A stretch of DNA of 64,000 nucleotides from Acidovorax sp. Leaf160 (GTDB taxonomy: Bacteria; Pseudomonadota; Gammaproteobacteria; Burkholderiales; Burkholderiaceae_C). Position 1 is the stretch's first letter; every line of letters begins with the position of its first letter. The notes beneath the pieces are model-generated. The model worked only from the letters and a program-made list of their open reading frames with translations, was not told the origin of the DNA and made no database searches. Location of the stretch: the NCBI RefSeq assembly GCF_001424265.1, contig NZ_LMOV01000002.1, positions 96,609-160,608 on the forward strand, in the 5' to 3' direction. Position numbers and translations under genes: made by a program. Shown here one piece after another: positions 17,493 to 26,860 of the stretch.

Positions 17493-18452
17493 ATGAACAT
17501 CGACCTGGGTGACCTCAACGCGTTTATGGCGGTGGCGCGCATGCGGGGGTTCCGTGAAGGTGCCCGGTCCATCGGTAGCAGCGCTTCGGGCTTGAGCCTG
17601 GCAGTGCGCCGGTTGGAGTCTCAACTGGGGGTGCGGCTGTTGCACCGCACGACCCGGAGCGTGGTGCCCACGGAGGCCGGTCAGCGCCTGCTTGAGCGCC
17701 TGGGCCCGGCGTTGGGCGAAGTGGCAAGCGCGCTAGATGTGGTGAATGGCTTCCGGGACAAGCCGGCCGGAACACTCCGCCTGAACGTGCCTATGGGCGC
17801 ATCCCGTCTGGTGCTGCCGGCCTTGGTGCCGGAGTTCTTGCAAGCCTTCCCCGACATCCAGTTGGACGTCGTCGTCGAAGACGGGTTCGTGGACCTGCTG
17901 GCCAGTGGTTGTGACGCGGGCATCCGCTACGACGACCGCCTGGAGCAGGATATGGTGGCCGTTCCAATCGGCCCGCGCGTGCAGCGCTTCGCGGCAGCCG
18001 CGTCGCCTGCCTACCTGGATCGCCGCGGGCGTCCAGCGCACCCCCGAGAGTTGCTGCAGCACGATTGCCTGCGGGGGCGTTTCGCCAGCGGCACCGTGCC
18101 GCCCTGGGACTTCGAGCGCGCGGGCGAATCGGTTCGTGTGGACCCCGTGCCGCGCATGGTGGTGCGACTGGGCGCGGCGGCCGACCTCGCGGTGGACGCC
18201 GCCGTGGGCGGCGCGGGTGTCATCTACATGTTCGAGGACTGGTTGCGGCCGTATCTCTCCAGTGGCCAGCTGGAGCCGGTACTGGCCGAATGGTGGCCGA
18301 GCTTCTCCGGGCCTTTCCTGTACTTCTCGGGCCGCACCTTGTTGCCAGCGCCCTTGCGGGCGTTCGTCGATTTTGTGCGAGAGCGGTCCACGCCGGATGG
18401 GGCAGTGTCTCTCGCCGTCGCCCGCCAGGCCGGCCGGCGCCCGCTGTGCTGA
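17493..18452 (+). CDS. LysR-family transcriptional regulator
   Basis: 319 residues. N-terminal winged HTH (LGDLNAFMAVARMRGFREGARSIG, then SGLSLAVRRLESQLGVRLLHR), linker helix, and a type 2 periplasmic-binding-like effector domain from about residue 90 (TLRLNVPMGASRLVLPALVPEF). The segment DAGIRYDDRLEQDMVAVPIGP is typical of the group that controls oxidoreductase genes and often binds small aromatics or quinones. Divergent from the aldo/keto reductase, so it most likely controls that gene and itself. Confidence 0.92.
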   Translation: MNIDLGDLNAFMAVARMRGFREGARSIGSSASGLSLAVRRLESQLGVRLLHRTTRSVVPTEAGQRLLERLGPALGEVASALDVVNGFRDKPAGTLRLNVPMGASRLVLPALVPEFLQAFPDIQLDVVVEDGFVDLLASGCDAGIRYDDRLEQDMVAVPIGPRVQRFAAAASPAYLDRRGRPAHPRELLQHDCLRGRFASGTVPPWDFERAGESVRVDPVPRMVVRLGAAADLAVDAAVGGAGVIYMFEDWLRPYLSSGQLEPVLAEWWPSFSGPFLYFSGRTLLPAPLRAFVDFVRERSTPDGAVSLAVARQAGRRPLC

Positions 18453-18578
18453 CAACCCTCGGCCACGCGAGCCCGCACCAACGCATGCGGGCCTGGCAGA
18501 AACAGATCAGCCCACTGCAACGCGTGGGCTGATGGAATCGGGCGCACCGCCGGCCCGCCCTGGGCTGGCGCGGCGGGG

Positions 18579-19490
18579 TTACTGCGGGCCCAGCTTGTCG
18601 ATCAATGCTTTGAGTTCTTCCATCTCCGAGGGCTTCAGATCGGACAGCGGCGCACGCACCGGACCGGCGTCACGGCCGACGATCTTGGCGCCGGCCTTGA
18701 TGATGCTGACGCCGTAGCCTTCCACGCGGTTGCGGATGTCCAGATAGGGCATGAAGAACTCGCGCAGCAGGCGGTGCTGCGTCGCCATGTCGTCTGCAGC
18801 CACCGCCTTGTAGAACTCCATGGCGGTCTTCGGGATGAAGTTGAAGACGGCCGACGAATACACCGGCGTGCCCAGCGCTTTGTAGGCTGCCGCGTAGACC
18901 TCTGCGGTAGGCAGGCCGCCCAGGTAGGAGAAGCGGTCACCCATCTTCATGAAGATCGAAGACATCGTTTCGATGTTGCCCACGCCGTCCTTGAAGCCGA
19001 TCAGGTTGGGGCAGCGGTCGGCCAGGATCGCCAGTGAGTTGGGCGTGAGCTTGGTGCGGTCGCGGTTGTAGACGATGACACCGAACTTGACGCTGTTGCA
19101 CACCTGGGCGACGTGTTCGATCAAGCCAGCCTGGCCGGCTTCGGTCAGGTAGTGGGGCAGCAGCAGGATGCCGTGGGCGCCCAGGCGCTCGGCCTCCTGG
19201 GCATGGGCGATGGCGGTGCGGGTCGGGCCGCCCGCGCCCGCGATGATCGGCACCTTGCCGCGGCAGGTGTCCACCGCCGTCTTCACGACACGGCTGTACT
19301 CTTCTCCCGCAAGCGAAAAATACTCGCCGGTGCCACCTGCGGCGAACAGTGCGCTCGCGCCGTACGGAGCGAGCCATTCCAGGCGGGCCGCGTAAGACTT
19401 CGCGTTGAATTCGCCCTGCGCGTCAAAGTCGGTGACGGGGAAGGACAACAGGCCGGAGCCCATGATGGACTTGAGTTCTTGAGGTTGCAT
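18579..19490 (-). CDS. kdgD: 5-dehydro-4-deoxyglucarate dehydratase KdgD
   Basis: Class I aldolase-fold enzyme of the DapA superfamily that dehydrates and decarboxylates 5-keto-4-deoxyglucarate to 2-oxoglutarate semialdehyde. 303 residues. Start [22 protein letters not shown] at 19490. Active-site elements: [13 protein letters not shown], Tyr in VIVYNRD, and Schiff-base Lys in [21 protein letters not shown] near the end is also typical for KdgD. It is the metabolic end of the uronate/aldarate route whose first steps are encoded at 21860-23711. It follows the Bug protein gene in one operon on the minus strand. Confidence 0.93.
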   Translation of the reverse strand: MQPQELKSIMGSGLLSFPVTDFDAQGEFNAKSYAARLEWLAPYGASALFAAGGTGEYFSLAGEEYSRVVKTAVDTCRGKVPIIAGAGGPTRTAIAHAQEAERLGAHGILLLPHYLTEAGQAGLIEHVAQVCNSVKFGVIVYNRDRTKLTPNSLAILADRCPNLIGFKDGVGNIETMSSIFMKMGDRFSYLGGLPTAEVYAAAYKALGTPVYSSAVFNFIPKTAMEFYKAVAADDMATQHRLLREFFMPYLDIRNRVEGYGVSIIKAGAKIVGRDAGPVRAPLSDLKPSEMEELKALIDKLGPQ

Positions 19491-19618
19491 GGCTGCGCTC
19501 TGAGGGTGGGTGATATCTTGGGTGGAAAGCGACGGAAGGGGCGAGGGGCCGGGGCGGGCGGTCAGGGCCGGAGCCGTGCCCAGCGCGGCCGGTCCAGGCG
19601 CCTTTCGCGGAAAAATGG

Positions 19619-20590
19619 TCAGTCGAGTCGGATGTTGGCGGCCTGGACCACCGTCGCCCAGCGAGCGCGTTCCTTGGCGAAGAACTGGTCCTGCTCGGCA
19701 GGGGTCATCGTCACCACCTCGGCGCCCTGGCCGGCCAGGCGCGAGCGGATGTCGGCCGAGCGGATGACCGTGATGAGGGCCTTGTTCAGCTGCTGGACGA
19801 CCGCATCGGGCGTGCCCTTCGGCGCGAGGATGCCTTGCCAGGTACCGGAATCGAAGCCGGTCACGCCCTGTTCGGCGATCGTCGGCACATTGCCGATGAG
19901 CGGCATGCGCGTGGCCTTCGACACGCCCAGCACTTTCAGCTTGCCGCTTTGCACATGCGGCAGGGTGGCCAGCATGCCGTTCATGAGGATCTGCGTCTGG
20001 CCCGCGACCGTGTCCTGGATGGCGGTCACGCCGCCCTTGTAGGGCACGTACTGCCACTTGGCGCCGCTGGCACGCTCCAGGGCCACGCCTGCCAGGTGGG
20101 GTGCGCTGCCGGTCGCCGTGACGGCGAAGTTCAGGTCCTCGGTCTTGGACAGCGCGATCAGCTCTTTCAGGTTGTTGGCCTTGACCGAGGGGTGCACGAC
20201 CAGCAGGTGAGGCGAATACGCCAGCATGGTCACGCCGCGCAAGTCCGCCGAGGGATTGAACTGCAGCTTGGTGTAGACCGAGGGGCTGATCGCCAGCGCG
20301 CCGACATCGCAGAGCAGCAGGCTGTATCCGTCAGCCGGCGCCTTGGCCACGAAGTCCGCACCCAGGTTGCCGTTGGCACCTGGTTTGTTCTCCACGATCA
20401 CCGGCTGCTTGAGCAGCTCCGACAGCGGCTGGCTGATGGAGCGGGCAATGATGTCCGAGCTGCCACCGGGCGGGTACGGAACGATGAGCCGGATCGGCTT
20501 GGAAGGCCAGGCGGCAGGCTGGGCGAATGCGGCGGTCGCGGACAGCAGGGCAGCGGCGCCCACCAGTGCCGAACGGCGGTTCAAAGTCAT
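19619..20590 (-). CDS. Tripartite tricarboxylate transporter (Bug) substrate-binding protein
   Basis: 323-residue periplasmic receptor. Signal peptide [23 protein letters not shown] with twin-Arg-free Sec form, then the Bug hallmark [31 protein letters not shown] and ADGYSLLL. The start at 20590 has AGGAGACATCG in front. No TctA/TctB membrane partners are nearby, as usual for Bug proteins. Position upstream of kdgD suggests an aldarate or related sugar acid as ligand. A promoter overlapped by an inverted repeat lies just upstream. Confidence 0.92.
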   Translation of the reverse strand: MTLNRRSALVGAAALLSATAAFAQPAAWPSKPIRLIVPYPPGGSSDIIARSISQPLSELLKQPVIVENKPGANGNLGADFVAKAPADGYSLLLCDVGALAISPSVYTKLQFNPSADLRGVTMLAYSPHLLVVHPSVKANNLKELIALSKTEDLNFAVTATGSAPHLAGVALERASGAKWQYVPYKGGVTAIQDTVAGQTQILMNGMLATLPHVQSGKLKVLGVSKATRMPLIGNVPTIAEQGVTGFDSGTWQGILAPKGTPDAVVQQLNKALITVIRSADIRSRLAGQGAEVVTMTPAEQDQFFAKERARWATVVQAANIRLD

Positions 20591-20608
20591 CGATGTCTCC
20601 TGGTTTAT

Positions 20609-20648
20609 GTTGTAGGTCATCATACAACCAAAGATTTTGCAATGGCAA
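20609..20648 (-). promoter_or_regulatory. Promoter and operator of the bug-kdgD operon
   Basis: On the minus strand: -35 TTGCCA (20648-20643), 18-bp spacer, -10 TATGAT (20624-20619). The inverted repeat GTTGTA-N8-TACAAC (20609-20628) covers the -10 element. Its half-sites match the palindrome between the GntR gene and udh, so the same repressor likely acts at both. Confidence 0.65.
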
Positions 20649-20690
20649 GGGGGTTTGTGGCTATGACTGGTGCGGAAGGGGCCAGGCGAA

Positions 20691-20864
20691 GGGGGGGGGG
20701 CGCTGGGTGCACGACATCAGGCCGTGGCGCCGCAGCGGCCTGGCCGTCGCGGAGAAGGTTGCCGGGTTTCGTCTGCCGAGGGCTTGCTTGCAGCGAAAGG
20801 TGATCGCTGGACTGGCGATGGGCGATGCGCGAAGACTGATTCAGTGCGTGCGTGCGTGCGTGCG
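20691..20864. repeat. Simple-sequence tracts in a 424-bp gap
   Basis: A G10 homopolymer (20691-20700) and five tandem GTGC units (20844-20864) lie between the bug operon promoter and the 3' end of the GntR gene. No gene is seen in 20649-21014. Such tracts are prone to slippage, but neither lies in a coding region. Confidence 0.8.
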
Positions 20865-21014
20865 GGCAGTTGCGGTCGCAGGGCGGCCGGCATTGCGATC
20901 GGCATCGCGGGCTGCGCGTTCTCGATGTGGCGGCGCATGCCTGCGGTGGACCATCCAGATCCAGCGCCTGCGCCCCGAAGGCGATGGGTTTTTGTGTCCG
21001 CCGCGCCCGGACGG

Positions 21015-21797
21015 TCAGACGGCTTTGGCGGCCTGCTGGGCCAGCCGCAGCCGTTCGCGGCTGTTGGTCAGGTGAATGCGCATGGCCGCGCGCGCCGACT
21101 CGGGGTCTTGCCGGGCAATGGCCATGAAGATCTCTTCGTGCTCGCGGTTGACGCGGTGCAGATAGGCGTCCTCGGGTGGTGCGTTGCGGATCGCCGCGAT
21201 GCGTGTGCGCGGTATGAGCGTCGTACCGAGGTGGTTCATGATGTCGGCGAAGTAGGGGTTGCCCGTCGCCTGCGCGATCTGCAGATGAAAACGGAAGTCG
21301 TGCGTCACCGCATCGCCGCCTTCGGCCATGCTGCGGGCAAAGTCGTCCAGCGCGTTGCGCATCGCCGCCAGGTGCTCGTCGGTGCGGCGCTGCGCGGCCA
21401 GTCCGGCGGACTCGGTTTCAAGGCTGATGCGCAGCTCCAGCACGGCGAGCACATCGACCGACGCCGCCAGCTCCGAGGGGTCGAGCCGGAACACACCGCC
21501 GGCACGCGGGGGCAGCACGAAGGTGCCTATGCCGTGGCGGGTTTCCACCAGGCCCGCCGCCTGCAGCTTGGACAGGGCCTCGCGCACCACCGTCCGACTC
21601 ACGTCATGCACGCGCATCAGCTCAGATTCGGTCGGCAGCTTGTCGCCCGGGCTCAAGACCCTGTCACGCACCTGGGCGCAGAAATGGTCCACCAGCACGT
21701 TGGCCAGGCCCCGAACGCGGCGGGGCGGCAGGGCGGCGGACGCCGTGGCGACAGCGTCGGGCGTGTATGCGGGTAATCCCTTTGGCAGCGTGCTCAT
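21015..21797 (-). CDS. GntR-family (FadR subfamily) regulator of the hexuronate locus
   Basis: 260 residues. An N-terminal winged HTH (DRVLSPGDKLPTESELMRVH, DVSRTVVREALSKLQAAGLVE, RHGIGTFV) is followed by an FCD effector domain (about 100-250) with metal-binding-type residues in FRFHLQIAQATGNPYF and REHEEIFMAI. Related to ExuR/UxuR- and KdgR-type members that sense sugar acids. Start 21797 (MSTLPKGLPAY) is chosen over an upstream ATG because it begins the conserved part. It is divergent from udh; the 62-bp gap holds a perfect palindrome that suits its binding class. Confidence 0.9.
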   Translation of the reverse strand: MSTLPKGLPAYTPDAVATASAALPPRRVRGLANVLVDHFCAQVRDRVLSPGDKLPTESELMRVHDVSRTVVREALSKLQAAGLVETRHGIGTFVLPPRAGGVFRLDPSELAASVDVLAVLELRISLETESAGLAAQRRTDEHLAAMRNALDDFARSMAEGGDAVTHDFRFHLQIAQATGNPYFADIMNHLGTTLIPRTRIAAIRNAPPEDAYLHRVNREHEEIFMAIARQDPESARAAMRIHLTNSRERLRLAQQAAKAV

Positions 21798-21820
21798 CGT
21801 CTGATGATAATCCCCCTCAC

Positions 21821-21833
21821 GTTGTACGACAAC
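21821..21833. promoter_or_regulatory. GntR/FadR-type operator between the regulator and udh
   Basis: Perfect palindrome GTTGT-ACG-ACAAC. Its core TTGTACGACAA fits the FadR-subfamily pattern TNGTNNNACNA at every fixed position. It overlaps a candidate -35 (TTGTCG) for the regulator gene and lies just before TATAAC on the udh side. Confidence 0.65.
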
Positions 21834-21859
21834 ATATAACAAATCGCTGAAACTGTGCC

Positions 21860-22681
21860 ATGAGCCAAAACCTTCGTGTCCACCGCCTCCTGTTGACCGG
21901 CGCCGCCGGCGGCCTGGGTTTTGTCCTGCGTGAGCGCCTGGGCGCCTTCGCGGACATCGTTCGCCTCTCCGACATCGCCCCCATCCCGCCCGCTGCCACC
22001 GACCGTCAGGCCGCCGAGGAGATCGTGCCCTGCAATCTGGCCGACAAGGCCGCGGTGGATGCGCTTGTGCAAGGGTGCGACGCCATCGTGCACCTGGGCG
22101 GCGTCTCCGTTGAACGCCCCTTTGAAGAGATCCTGGAGGCGAACATCAAGGGCGTCTTCCACATCTACGAGGCGGCCCGCCGGCACAACGTACGGCGGGT
22201 GGTGTTCGCCAGTTCCAACCACGTGATCGGTTTCTATCGGCAGACGGAGCGCATCGACGCGAATGCGCGCCGCCGGCCCGATGGCTACTACGGACTGTCC
22301 AAGTCGTTCGGCGAGGACATGGCCAGCTTCTATTTCGACCGCTACGGCATCGAAACCGTCAGCCTGCGTATCGGTTCCTCGTTCCCTGAACCGAAGGACC
22401 GCCGCATGATGAGCACCTGGCTGAGCTATGACGACCTGACCCAGCTGGTCGGCAAGGCGCTGTTCACGCCCAACGTGGGCCATACGGTGGTGTTCGGTGC
22501 ATCCGACAACCGGGATGCCTGGTGGGACAACCATGCGGCCGCGCACCTCGGCTATCGGCCGCAGGACAGCTCCGAACGCTTCCGCGCCCAGGTCGAGTCC
22601 CGGCCCGCGCCTGCGGCCACCGACCCGGCTGCCATCTACCAGGGGGGTGCCTTCACCGCCCAGGGTCCCTTCGAGGGCTGA
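21860..22681 (+). CDS. udh: Uronate dehydrogenase
   Basis: NAD-dependent short-chain dehydrogenase that oxidises D-galacturonate/D-glucuronate to the aldarolactone. 273 residues. The NAD-binding motif is TGAAGGLG near the N-terminus, LSDIAPI positions the ribose-binding Asp, NLAD follows, then the active-site Tyr-x3-Lys YYGLSKSFGEDM. The characteristic Udh end includes GASDNRDAWWDN and RPQDSSERF. It begins the rightward operon with the lactonase and TRAP genes and is controlled by the divergent GntR protein. Confidence 0.92.
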   Translation: MSQNLRVHRLLLTGAAGGLGFVLRERLGAFADIVRLSDIAPIPPAATDRQAAEEIVPCNLADKAAVDALVQGCDAIVHLGGVSVERPFEEILEANIKGVFHIYEAARRHNVRRVVFASSNHVIGFYRQTERIDANARRRPDGYYGLSKSFGEDMASFYFDRYGIETVSLRIGSSFPEPKDRRMMSTWLSYDDLTQLVGKALFTPNVGHTVVFGASDNRDAWWDNHAAAHLGYRPQDSSERFRAQVESRPAPAATDPAAIYQGGAFTAQGPFEG

Positions 22682-22688
22682 GGCGGCC

Positions 22689-23711
22689 ATGTCGTCTTTC
22701 TCTGCCGCCGACGGCGCGGAACTGGTGCTCGATGCGCGTTGCGCCACGGGGGAGAGCCCGGTGTGGCGTGCGCAGGAGCAAGCGCTGTACTGGACCGATA
22801 TTCCGGCGCGCGTGCTGCATCGCTGGGCGATGGGGCAGGGCGCCGCGCAGCGGGGTGCTGCACACCCGCTGTCGGTGGGCGCCGCGCCCGATGCGCAGCG
22901 CGCAGCTGCGCCGCACGACGCGCACCGGCAATGGCAGGCGCCCGAAATGGTGGCCTGCATGGCCGCAGTCGAAGGTGTACCCACCGGCCGCTGGATCGCG
23001 GGCCTGGAAACCGGGGTCTTCCTGCTGGAGCTGCCCGAGGACGCGGGCCTGGACACCCTGGCCGCGCAGCGTCTGGCTGCCGCTCCACATGCCCGGGACG
23101 GCATGCGTTTCAACGACGGCCGCTGCGACCGCCAGGGCCGCTTCATCGCCGGCACCATGCTGCAGGACATGGGCGCTGCAGCGCGCGTGGGCCGGGTGTA
23201 CCGCTGGGGCCCGCAGGAGGTCGCCAGCGGCCGTCTGGCGGACCTGGAGCTCGGCGAGCTGATCGTGCCCAATGGCATCGCCTTCAGTCCGGACGGCCGC
23301 ACCATGTACCTGTCGGACTCGCATCCGCAGGTGCAGGCCATCTGGGCCTTCGACTACGACACCGACACCGGCACGCCGCACGGCCGGCGGCTGCTTGCCG
23401 ACATGACGGCGCTGCCGGGCCGGCCCGATGGCGCGGCGGTGGACGTGGACGGCGGCTACTGGATCTGCGGAAACGACGCCGGCCTGGTGCACCGCTTCAC
23501 CCCCGACGGCCGGCTCGACCGATCGCTGGCCGTGCCGGTGAAAAAGCCCGCGATGTGTGCCTTCGGCGGCGCATCGATGGACACGCTTTACGTCACGTCC
23601 ATCCGCCCTGGCGGCATCGACCTGGCCGACCAGCCGCTGGCCGGCGGCGTGTTCGCGCTGCGGCCGGGCGTGCAGGGCATGCCGGAGCCCGGGTTCCGCT
23701 TCGCTGGCTGA
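22689..23711 (+). CDS. SMP-30/gluconolactonase-family lactonase
   Basis: 340-residue six-bladed propeller hydrolase. Metal-site elements: ATGESPVW near the N-terminus (Glu), FNDGRCDRQGRFIAGTM (Asn/Asp), VPNGIAFSPDGRTMYLSDS (Asn), and PDGAAVDVDGGYWICGNDAG (Asp). It probably opens the galactaro- or glucarolactone made by Udh. Start ATG 22689, 7 bp after the udh stop. Blade sequences around residues 30-75 look degenerate (GAAQRGAAHPLSVGAAP) compared with the family, where a TRWD/PF motif is usual, so the substrate may differ. Confidence 0.88.
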   Translation: MSSFSAADGAELVLDARCATGESPVWRAQEQALYWTDIPARVLHRWAMGQGAAQRGAAHPLSVGAAPDAQRAAAPHDAHRQWQAPEMVACMAAVEGVPTGRWIAGLETGVFLLELPEDAGLDTLAAQRLAAAPHARDGMRFNDGRCDRQGRFIAGTMLQDMGAAARVGRVYRWGPQEVASGRLADLELGELIVPNGIAFSPDGRTMYLSDSHPQVQAIWAFDYDTDTGTPHGRRLLADMTALPGRPDGAAVDVDGGYWICGNDAGLVHRFTPDGRLDRSLAVPVKKPAMCAFGGASMDTLYVTSIRPGGIDLADQPLAGGVFALRPGVQGMPEPGFRFAG

Positions 23712-23841
23712 TCTGCCGCAGGCGCCCCCGACCATCCAACCGTTTTCCTGAAGCCGAGCGGAGCACCTTTCCTTCTCACCGCGCGGACCGACGCACCCTT
23801 TTCCTTCTTCCAACGACTCCACAAGAGCAGAGGCAAACACC

Positions 23842-24816
23842 ATGAAACCATCGACTTTCAAGGCCACGCTGGCAGCCATCGCCGCAAGCCTGTGCGCCCT
23901 CGGCGCCGGGGCCACCGAGTTCCGCTCGGCCGACATCCATCCGGACGACTACCCCACCGTCACCGCCGTGAAGTTCATGGGCGAGCGGCTCAAGGCGCTG
24001 TCGGGTGGCAAGCATTCCATCAAGGTGTTCAACAACAGCGCTCTGGGCAACGAGAAGGACACCATCGAGCAGGCCAAGATCGGCGCGCTGCAGATGGTGC
24101 GCGTGAACATCGCGCCAATGAACAACATCTGCGCAGAGACGCAGGTGCCGACGATGCCGTTCCTCTTCCGCTCGGTCGATCACCTGCACAAGGTGCTGGA
24201 CGGCCCCATCGGCGAGGAGATTCTGAAGAGCTGCGAGAAGCAGGGCTTCGTCGGCCTGGCCTTCTATGACAGCGGCGCGCGCTCGATGTTCACGGCCAAG
24301 AAGCCGGTGCGCAGCTTTGCCGACATGAAGGGCCTGAAGGTGCGGGTGCAGCAGTCCGACCTGTGGGTGAGCATGATCGAGGCGATGGGCGCCAACGCCA
24401 CGCCCATGCCCATGGGCGAGGTCTACACGGGCCTCAAGACCGGGCTGATCGACGCGGCCGAGAACAACTACCCGACCTACGAGAGCGCCCGCGCCTTCGA
24501 GGTCGCCAAGTACTACACCAAGACCGAGCATTCGATGGCGCCCGAGATGCTGCTCTTTTCCAAGCGTGCGTGGGACCGCCTCTCGCCAGAGGAGCAGGGC
24601 TGGATCCGCCAGGCCGCCAAGGAATCGGTGCCCTACATGCGCAAGCAGTGGGCGGAGCGCGAGATCAAGTCGCTGGCGACGGTGAAGGCCGGCGGCGCCG
24701 AGATCATCGAGATCGACAAGGCTCCGTTCCAGGCTGCGATGAAGCCGGTGTACGACAAGTTCATCACCGACGCCAAGTTGAAGGACCTGGTCAAGCGGGT
24801 GCAAGACACGAAGTGA
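23842..24816 (+). CDS. TRAP transporter substrate-binding protein (DctP type)
   Basis: 324-residue periplasmic receptor for a carboxylate. Signal peptide [24 protein letters not shown] (cleavage about 24). Conserved: [15 protein letters not shown], the ligand-carboxylate region [20 protein letters not shown] with the family Arg, and [16 protein letters not shown]. Forms a tripartite Na+-driven importer with the next two genes. Context points to hexuronates or aldarates as ligand. Confidence 0.93.
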   Translation: MKPSTFKATLAAIAASLCALGAGATEFRSADIHPDDYPTVTAVKFMGERLKALSGGKHSIKVFNNSALGNEKDTIEQAKIGALQMVRVNIAPMNNICAETQVPTMPFLFRSVDHLHKVLDGPIGEEILKSCEKQGFVGLAFYDSGARSMFTAKKPVRSFADMKGLKVRVQQSDLWVSMIEAMGANATPMPMGEVYTGLKTGLIDAAENNYPTYESARAFEVAKYYTKTEHSMAPEMLLFSKRAWDRLSPEEQGWIRQAAKESVPYMRKQWAEREIKSLATVKAGGAEIIEIDKAPFQAAMKPVYDKFITDAKLKDLVKRVQDTK

Positions 24817-24880
24817 TCTCGCGGCGGCCCGGCGGCGCGTCTCCCGCAGACGCGTCGCCAGGCCGATTGCTCCTGGTTTC

Positions 24881-24934
24881 ATAGCTGCAGGCGCTTGATA
24901 CACGGGCGCTCGTGGCCTATTTCACCTCAAAATT
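24881..24934. repeat. Degenerate REP-like element inside the TRAP operon
   Basis: ATAGCTGCAGGCGCTT then GGGCGCTCGTGGCCTATTT and CACCTCAAAA directly before the DctQ start. The order (ATAGCT, GCGCTT palindrome, GCC-TATTT, polypyrimidine) parallels the repeat at 1672-1735 read on the opposite strand. Confidence 0.55.
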
Positions 24935-25423
24935 ATGTACACAAGACTGTGTCGCACGCTGGCGCGTGCGTGCATGTGGCTGGGCATCATCGGTCTCGTC
25001 GCCGTGATCTGCGCGGTCAGCTGGCAGGTGTTCGGCCGCTACGTGCTGAACAACACGCCGACCTGGGCGGAAAGCCTGGCTTTGCTGCTGGTGCTCTACG
25101 TCACGATGTTCGGAGTGGCCGTGGGCGTGCGCGACGCCGGCCACATCGGCCTCGAATCGTTCCTGGTGCTGGCGCCGGACTGGCTGCGGCTGAAGATGGA
25201 ATACCTGATCCACGCGCTGATCCTGGTGTTCGGCGCCGTCATGGCCTGGAGCTGCGCGTCGCTCGCCGAATCGGTGTGGAGCTATCGCCTGCCCACGCTG
25301 TGGATCTCCGAAGGCTGGAAGTACGTGCCGGCAGCCATCGCCGGCGTCCTCATCGTGATGTTCTCCATCGAACACATCATCGCGCTGGCCCATGGCCGCG
25401 AAGTCGAACCCGCCTGGGGCTGA
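24935..25423 (+). CDS. TRAP transporter small permease (DctQ type)
   Basis: 162 residues with four membrane helices (about 13-35, 48-68, 88-108, 128-148). Family motif in VSWQVFGRYVLNNTPTWAESLALLLVLYV, plus the membrane-edge GHIGLE. Works with DctP and DctM. Start ATG 24935 lies at the end of a REP-like element and has no clear Shine-Dalgarno, which is odd and may lower its expression or indicate coupling. Confidence 0.9.
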   Translation: MYTRLCRTLARACMWLGIIGLVAVICAVSWQVFGRYVLNNTPTWAESLALLLVLYVTMFGVAVGVRDAGHIGLESFLVLAPDWLRLKMEYLIHALILVFGAVMAWSCASLAESVWSYRLPTLWISEGWKYVPAAIAGVLIVMFSIEHIIALAHGREVEPAWG

Positions 25424-25436
25424 AGCGAAACAAGCC

Positions 25437-26732
25437 ATGACCATTCCACTCCTGATCCTGAGCCTGTCCTTCACGGTCTTTCTGCTGCTGGGCGTGCCGG
25501 TCGCGTTCTCCATCGGCCTGTCGGCCCTGGCCACGCTGCTCTACGAAGGCCTGCCTCTGGAAGTCGGCTTCCAGCAGATGACGTCCGGCATGGGCATCTT
25601 CTCCTTTCTCGCGATTCCGTTCTTCATCTTTGCCGGCGAGCTGATGCTGTATGGCGGTATCGCCGACCGCATCGTCAACTTCGCGCGGGCCCTGATCGGC
25701 CACGTGCGTGGCGGCCTGGGCATGTCGAACGTGGTGGCCTGCACGCTGTTCGGCGGCGTCTCCGGCTCGCCGGTGGCCGACGTGTCGGCCATGGGCGCGG
25801 TGATGATCCCGATGATGAAGAAGGAGGGCTACCACGCCGACTACGCCGTCAACGTGACAACGCACGCGGCACTGGTCGGCGCACTCATGCCCACCAGCCA
25901 CAACCTGATCATCTATGCGCTGGCGGCCGGCGGCAAAGTGTCGATCGCGGCGCTGATCCTGGCGGCCCTGGTGCCTGCACTGGTGCTCACCGTCAGCAAC
26001 CTGGCGGCGGCCTACCTGGTGGCGGTCAAGCGCGGCTATCCGAAGGGCACCTTTCCCGGCTGGCACATCGTGGCCCGCTCGTTCGCAGCGGCGCTGCCGG
26101 GCCTGTTCATCGTCGTGCTGATCCTCGGGGGCATTCTCTCGGGCATCTTCACCGCGACCGAGTCCGCCGCCGTGGCGGTGCTCTACGCGCTGGGCCTGAC
26201 GATCTTCCTCTACCGCACGCTGAAGTGGGAACACTTCATCAAGGCGGCGTCGAAGGCGGTGCGCACCACGGGCGTCATCCTGCTGCTGATCGGCATCTCC
26301 AGCACCTTCGGCTACCTCATCAGCCTCTACGGCGTGGCCGAATTGACGGGCAAGATGCTGGCGGAGGTGACCACCACCCCGTGGATGATCTTCCTGCTGA
26401 TCAACGTCATCCTGTTCGTGCTGGGAACCTTCCTGGACATGGCGGCCACCATCCTGCTGTGCACGCCCATCTTCCTGCCGATCGCGCAGGAATACGGCAT
26501 GACGGCGGTGCAGTTCGGCATCGTGATGTTGGTCAATTGCGCCCTGGGGCTGAATACGCCCCCGGTGGGCACCACCCAGTTCGTCGGCTGCGCGATCGGC
26601 GGGGTCTCGGTGGGCACGGTGATGCGCACGATCTGGCCGTTCTATGGCGCGCTGATCTTCGCGCTCGCGCTGGTGACCTTCGTGCCCACGTTCTCGACCT
26701 GGCTGCCCAGCCTGTTCATGGTCGTGAAATGA
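25437..26732 (+). CDS. TRAP transporter large permease (DctM type)
   Basis: 431 residues with about 12 membrane segments. Family features: PVAFSIGLSALATLLYEG, the binding-site loops NVVACTLFGGVSGSPVADVSAMG and NCALGLNTPPVGTTQF. Start ATG 25437 follows the DctQ stop by 13 bp; an upstream in-frame ATG would overlap DctQ and lacks membrane character. It is the last gene of the hexuronate operon; two hairpins follow. Confidence 0.93.
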   Translation: MTIPLLILSLSFTVFLLLGVPVAFSIGLSALATLLYEGLPLEVGFQQMTSGMGIFSFLAIPFFIFAGELMLYGGIADRIVNFARALIGHVRGGLGMSNVVACTLFGGVSGSPVADVSAMGAVMIPMMKKEGYHADYAVNVTTHAALVGALMPTSHNLIIYALAAGGKVSIAALILAALVPALVLTVSNLAAAYLVAVKRGYPKGTFPGWHIVARSFAAALPGLFIVVLILGGILSGIFTATESAAVAVLYALGLTIFLYRTLKWEHFIKAASKAVRTTGVILLLIGISSTFGYLISLYGVAELTGKMLAEVTTTPWMIFLLINVILFVLGTFLDMAATILLCTPIFLPIAQEYGMTAVQFGIVMLVNCALGLNTPPVGTTQFVGCAIGGVSVGTVMRTIWPFYGALIFALALVTFVPTFSTWLPSLFMVVK

Positions 26733-26745
26733 TGTTTTAGTCCGG

Positions 26746-26783
26746 GCCGGCCCCTGGCGGCACAGCGCGCCAGGGGTGCCGGC
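26746..26783 (+). terminator. GC-rich hairpin after the TRAP operon
   Basis: GCCGGCCCCTGGCG pairs with CGCCAGGGGTGCCGGC (one bulge). No T run follows, so it may be a 3' stabiliser rather than a terminator by itself. Confidence 0.5.
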
Positions 26784-26860
26784 CAGGCGCGCGAATGGCG
26801 CAGAAAAGAAGGGTGGGGCATCCCTGCGCCAGCACGCTGCGCGCGCTGTGAAGTCCATCC

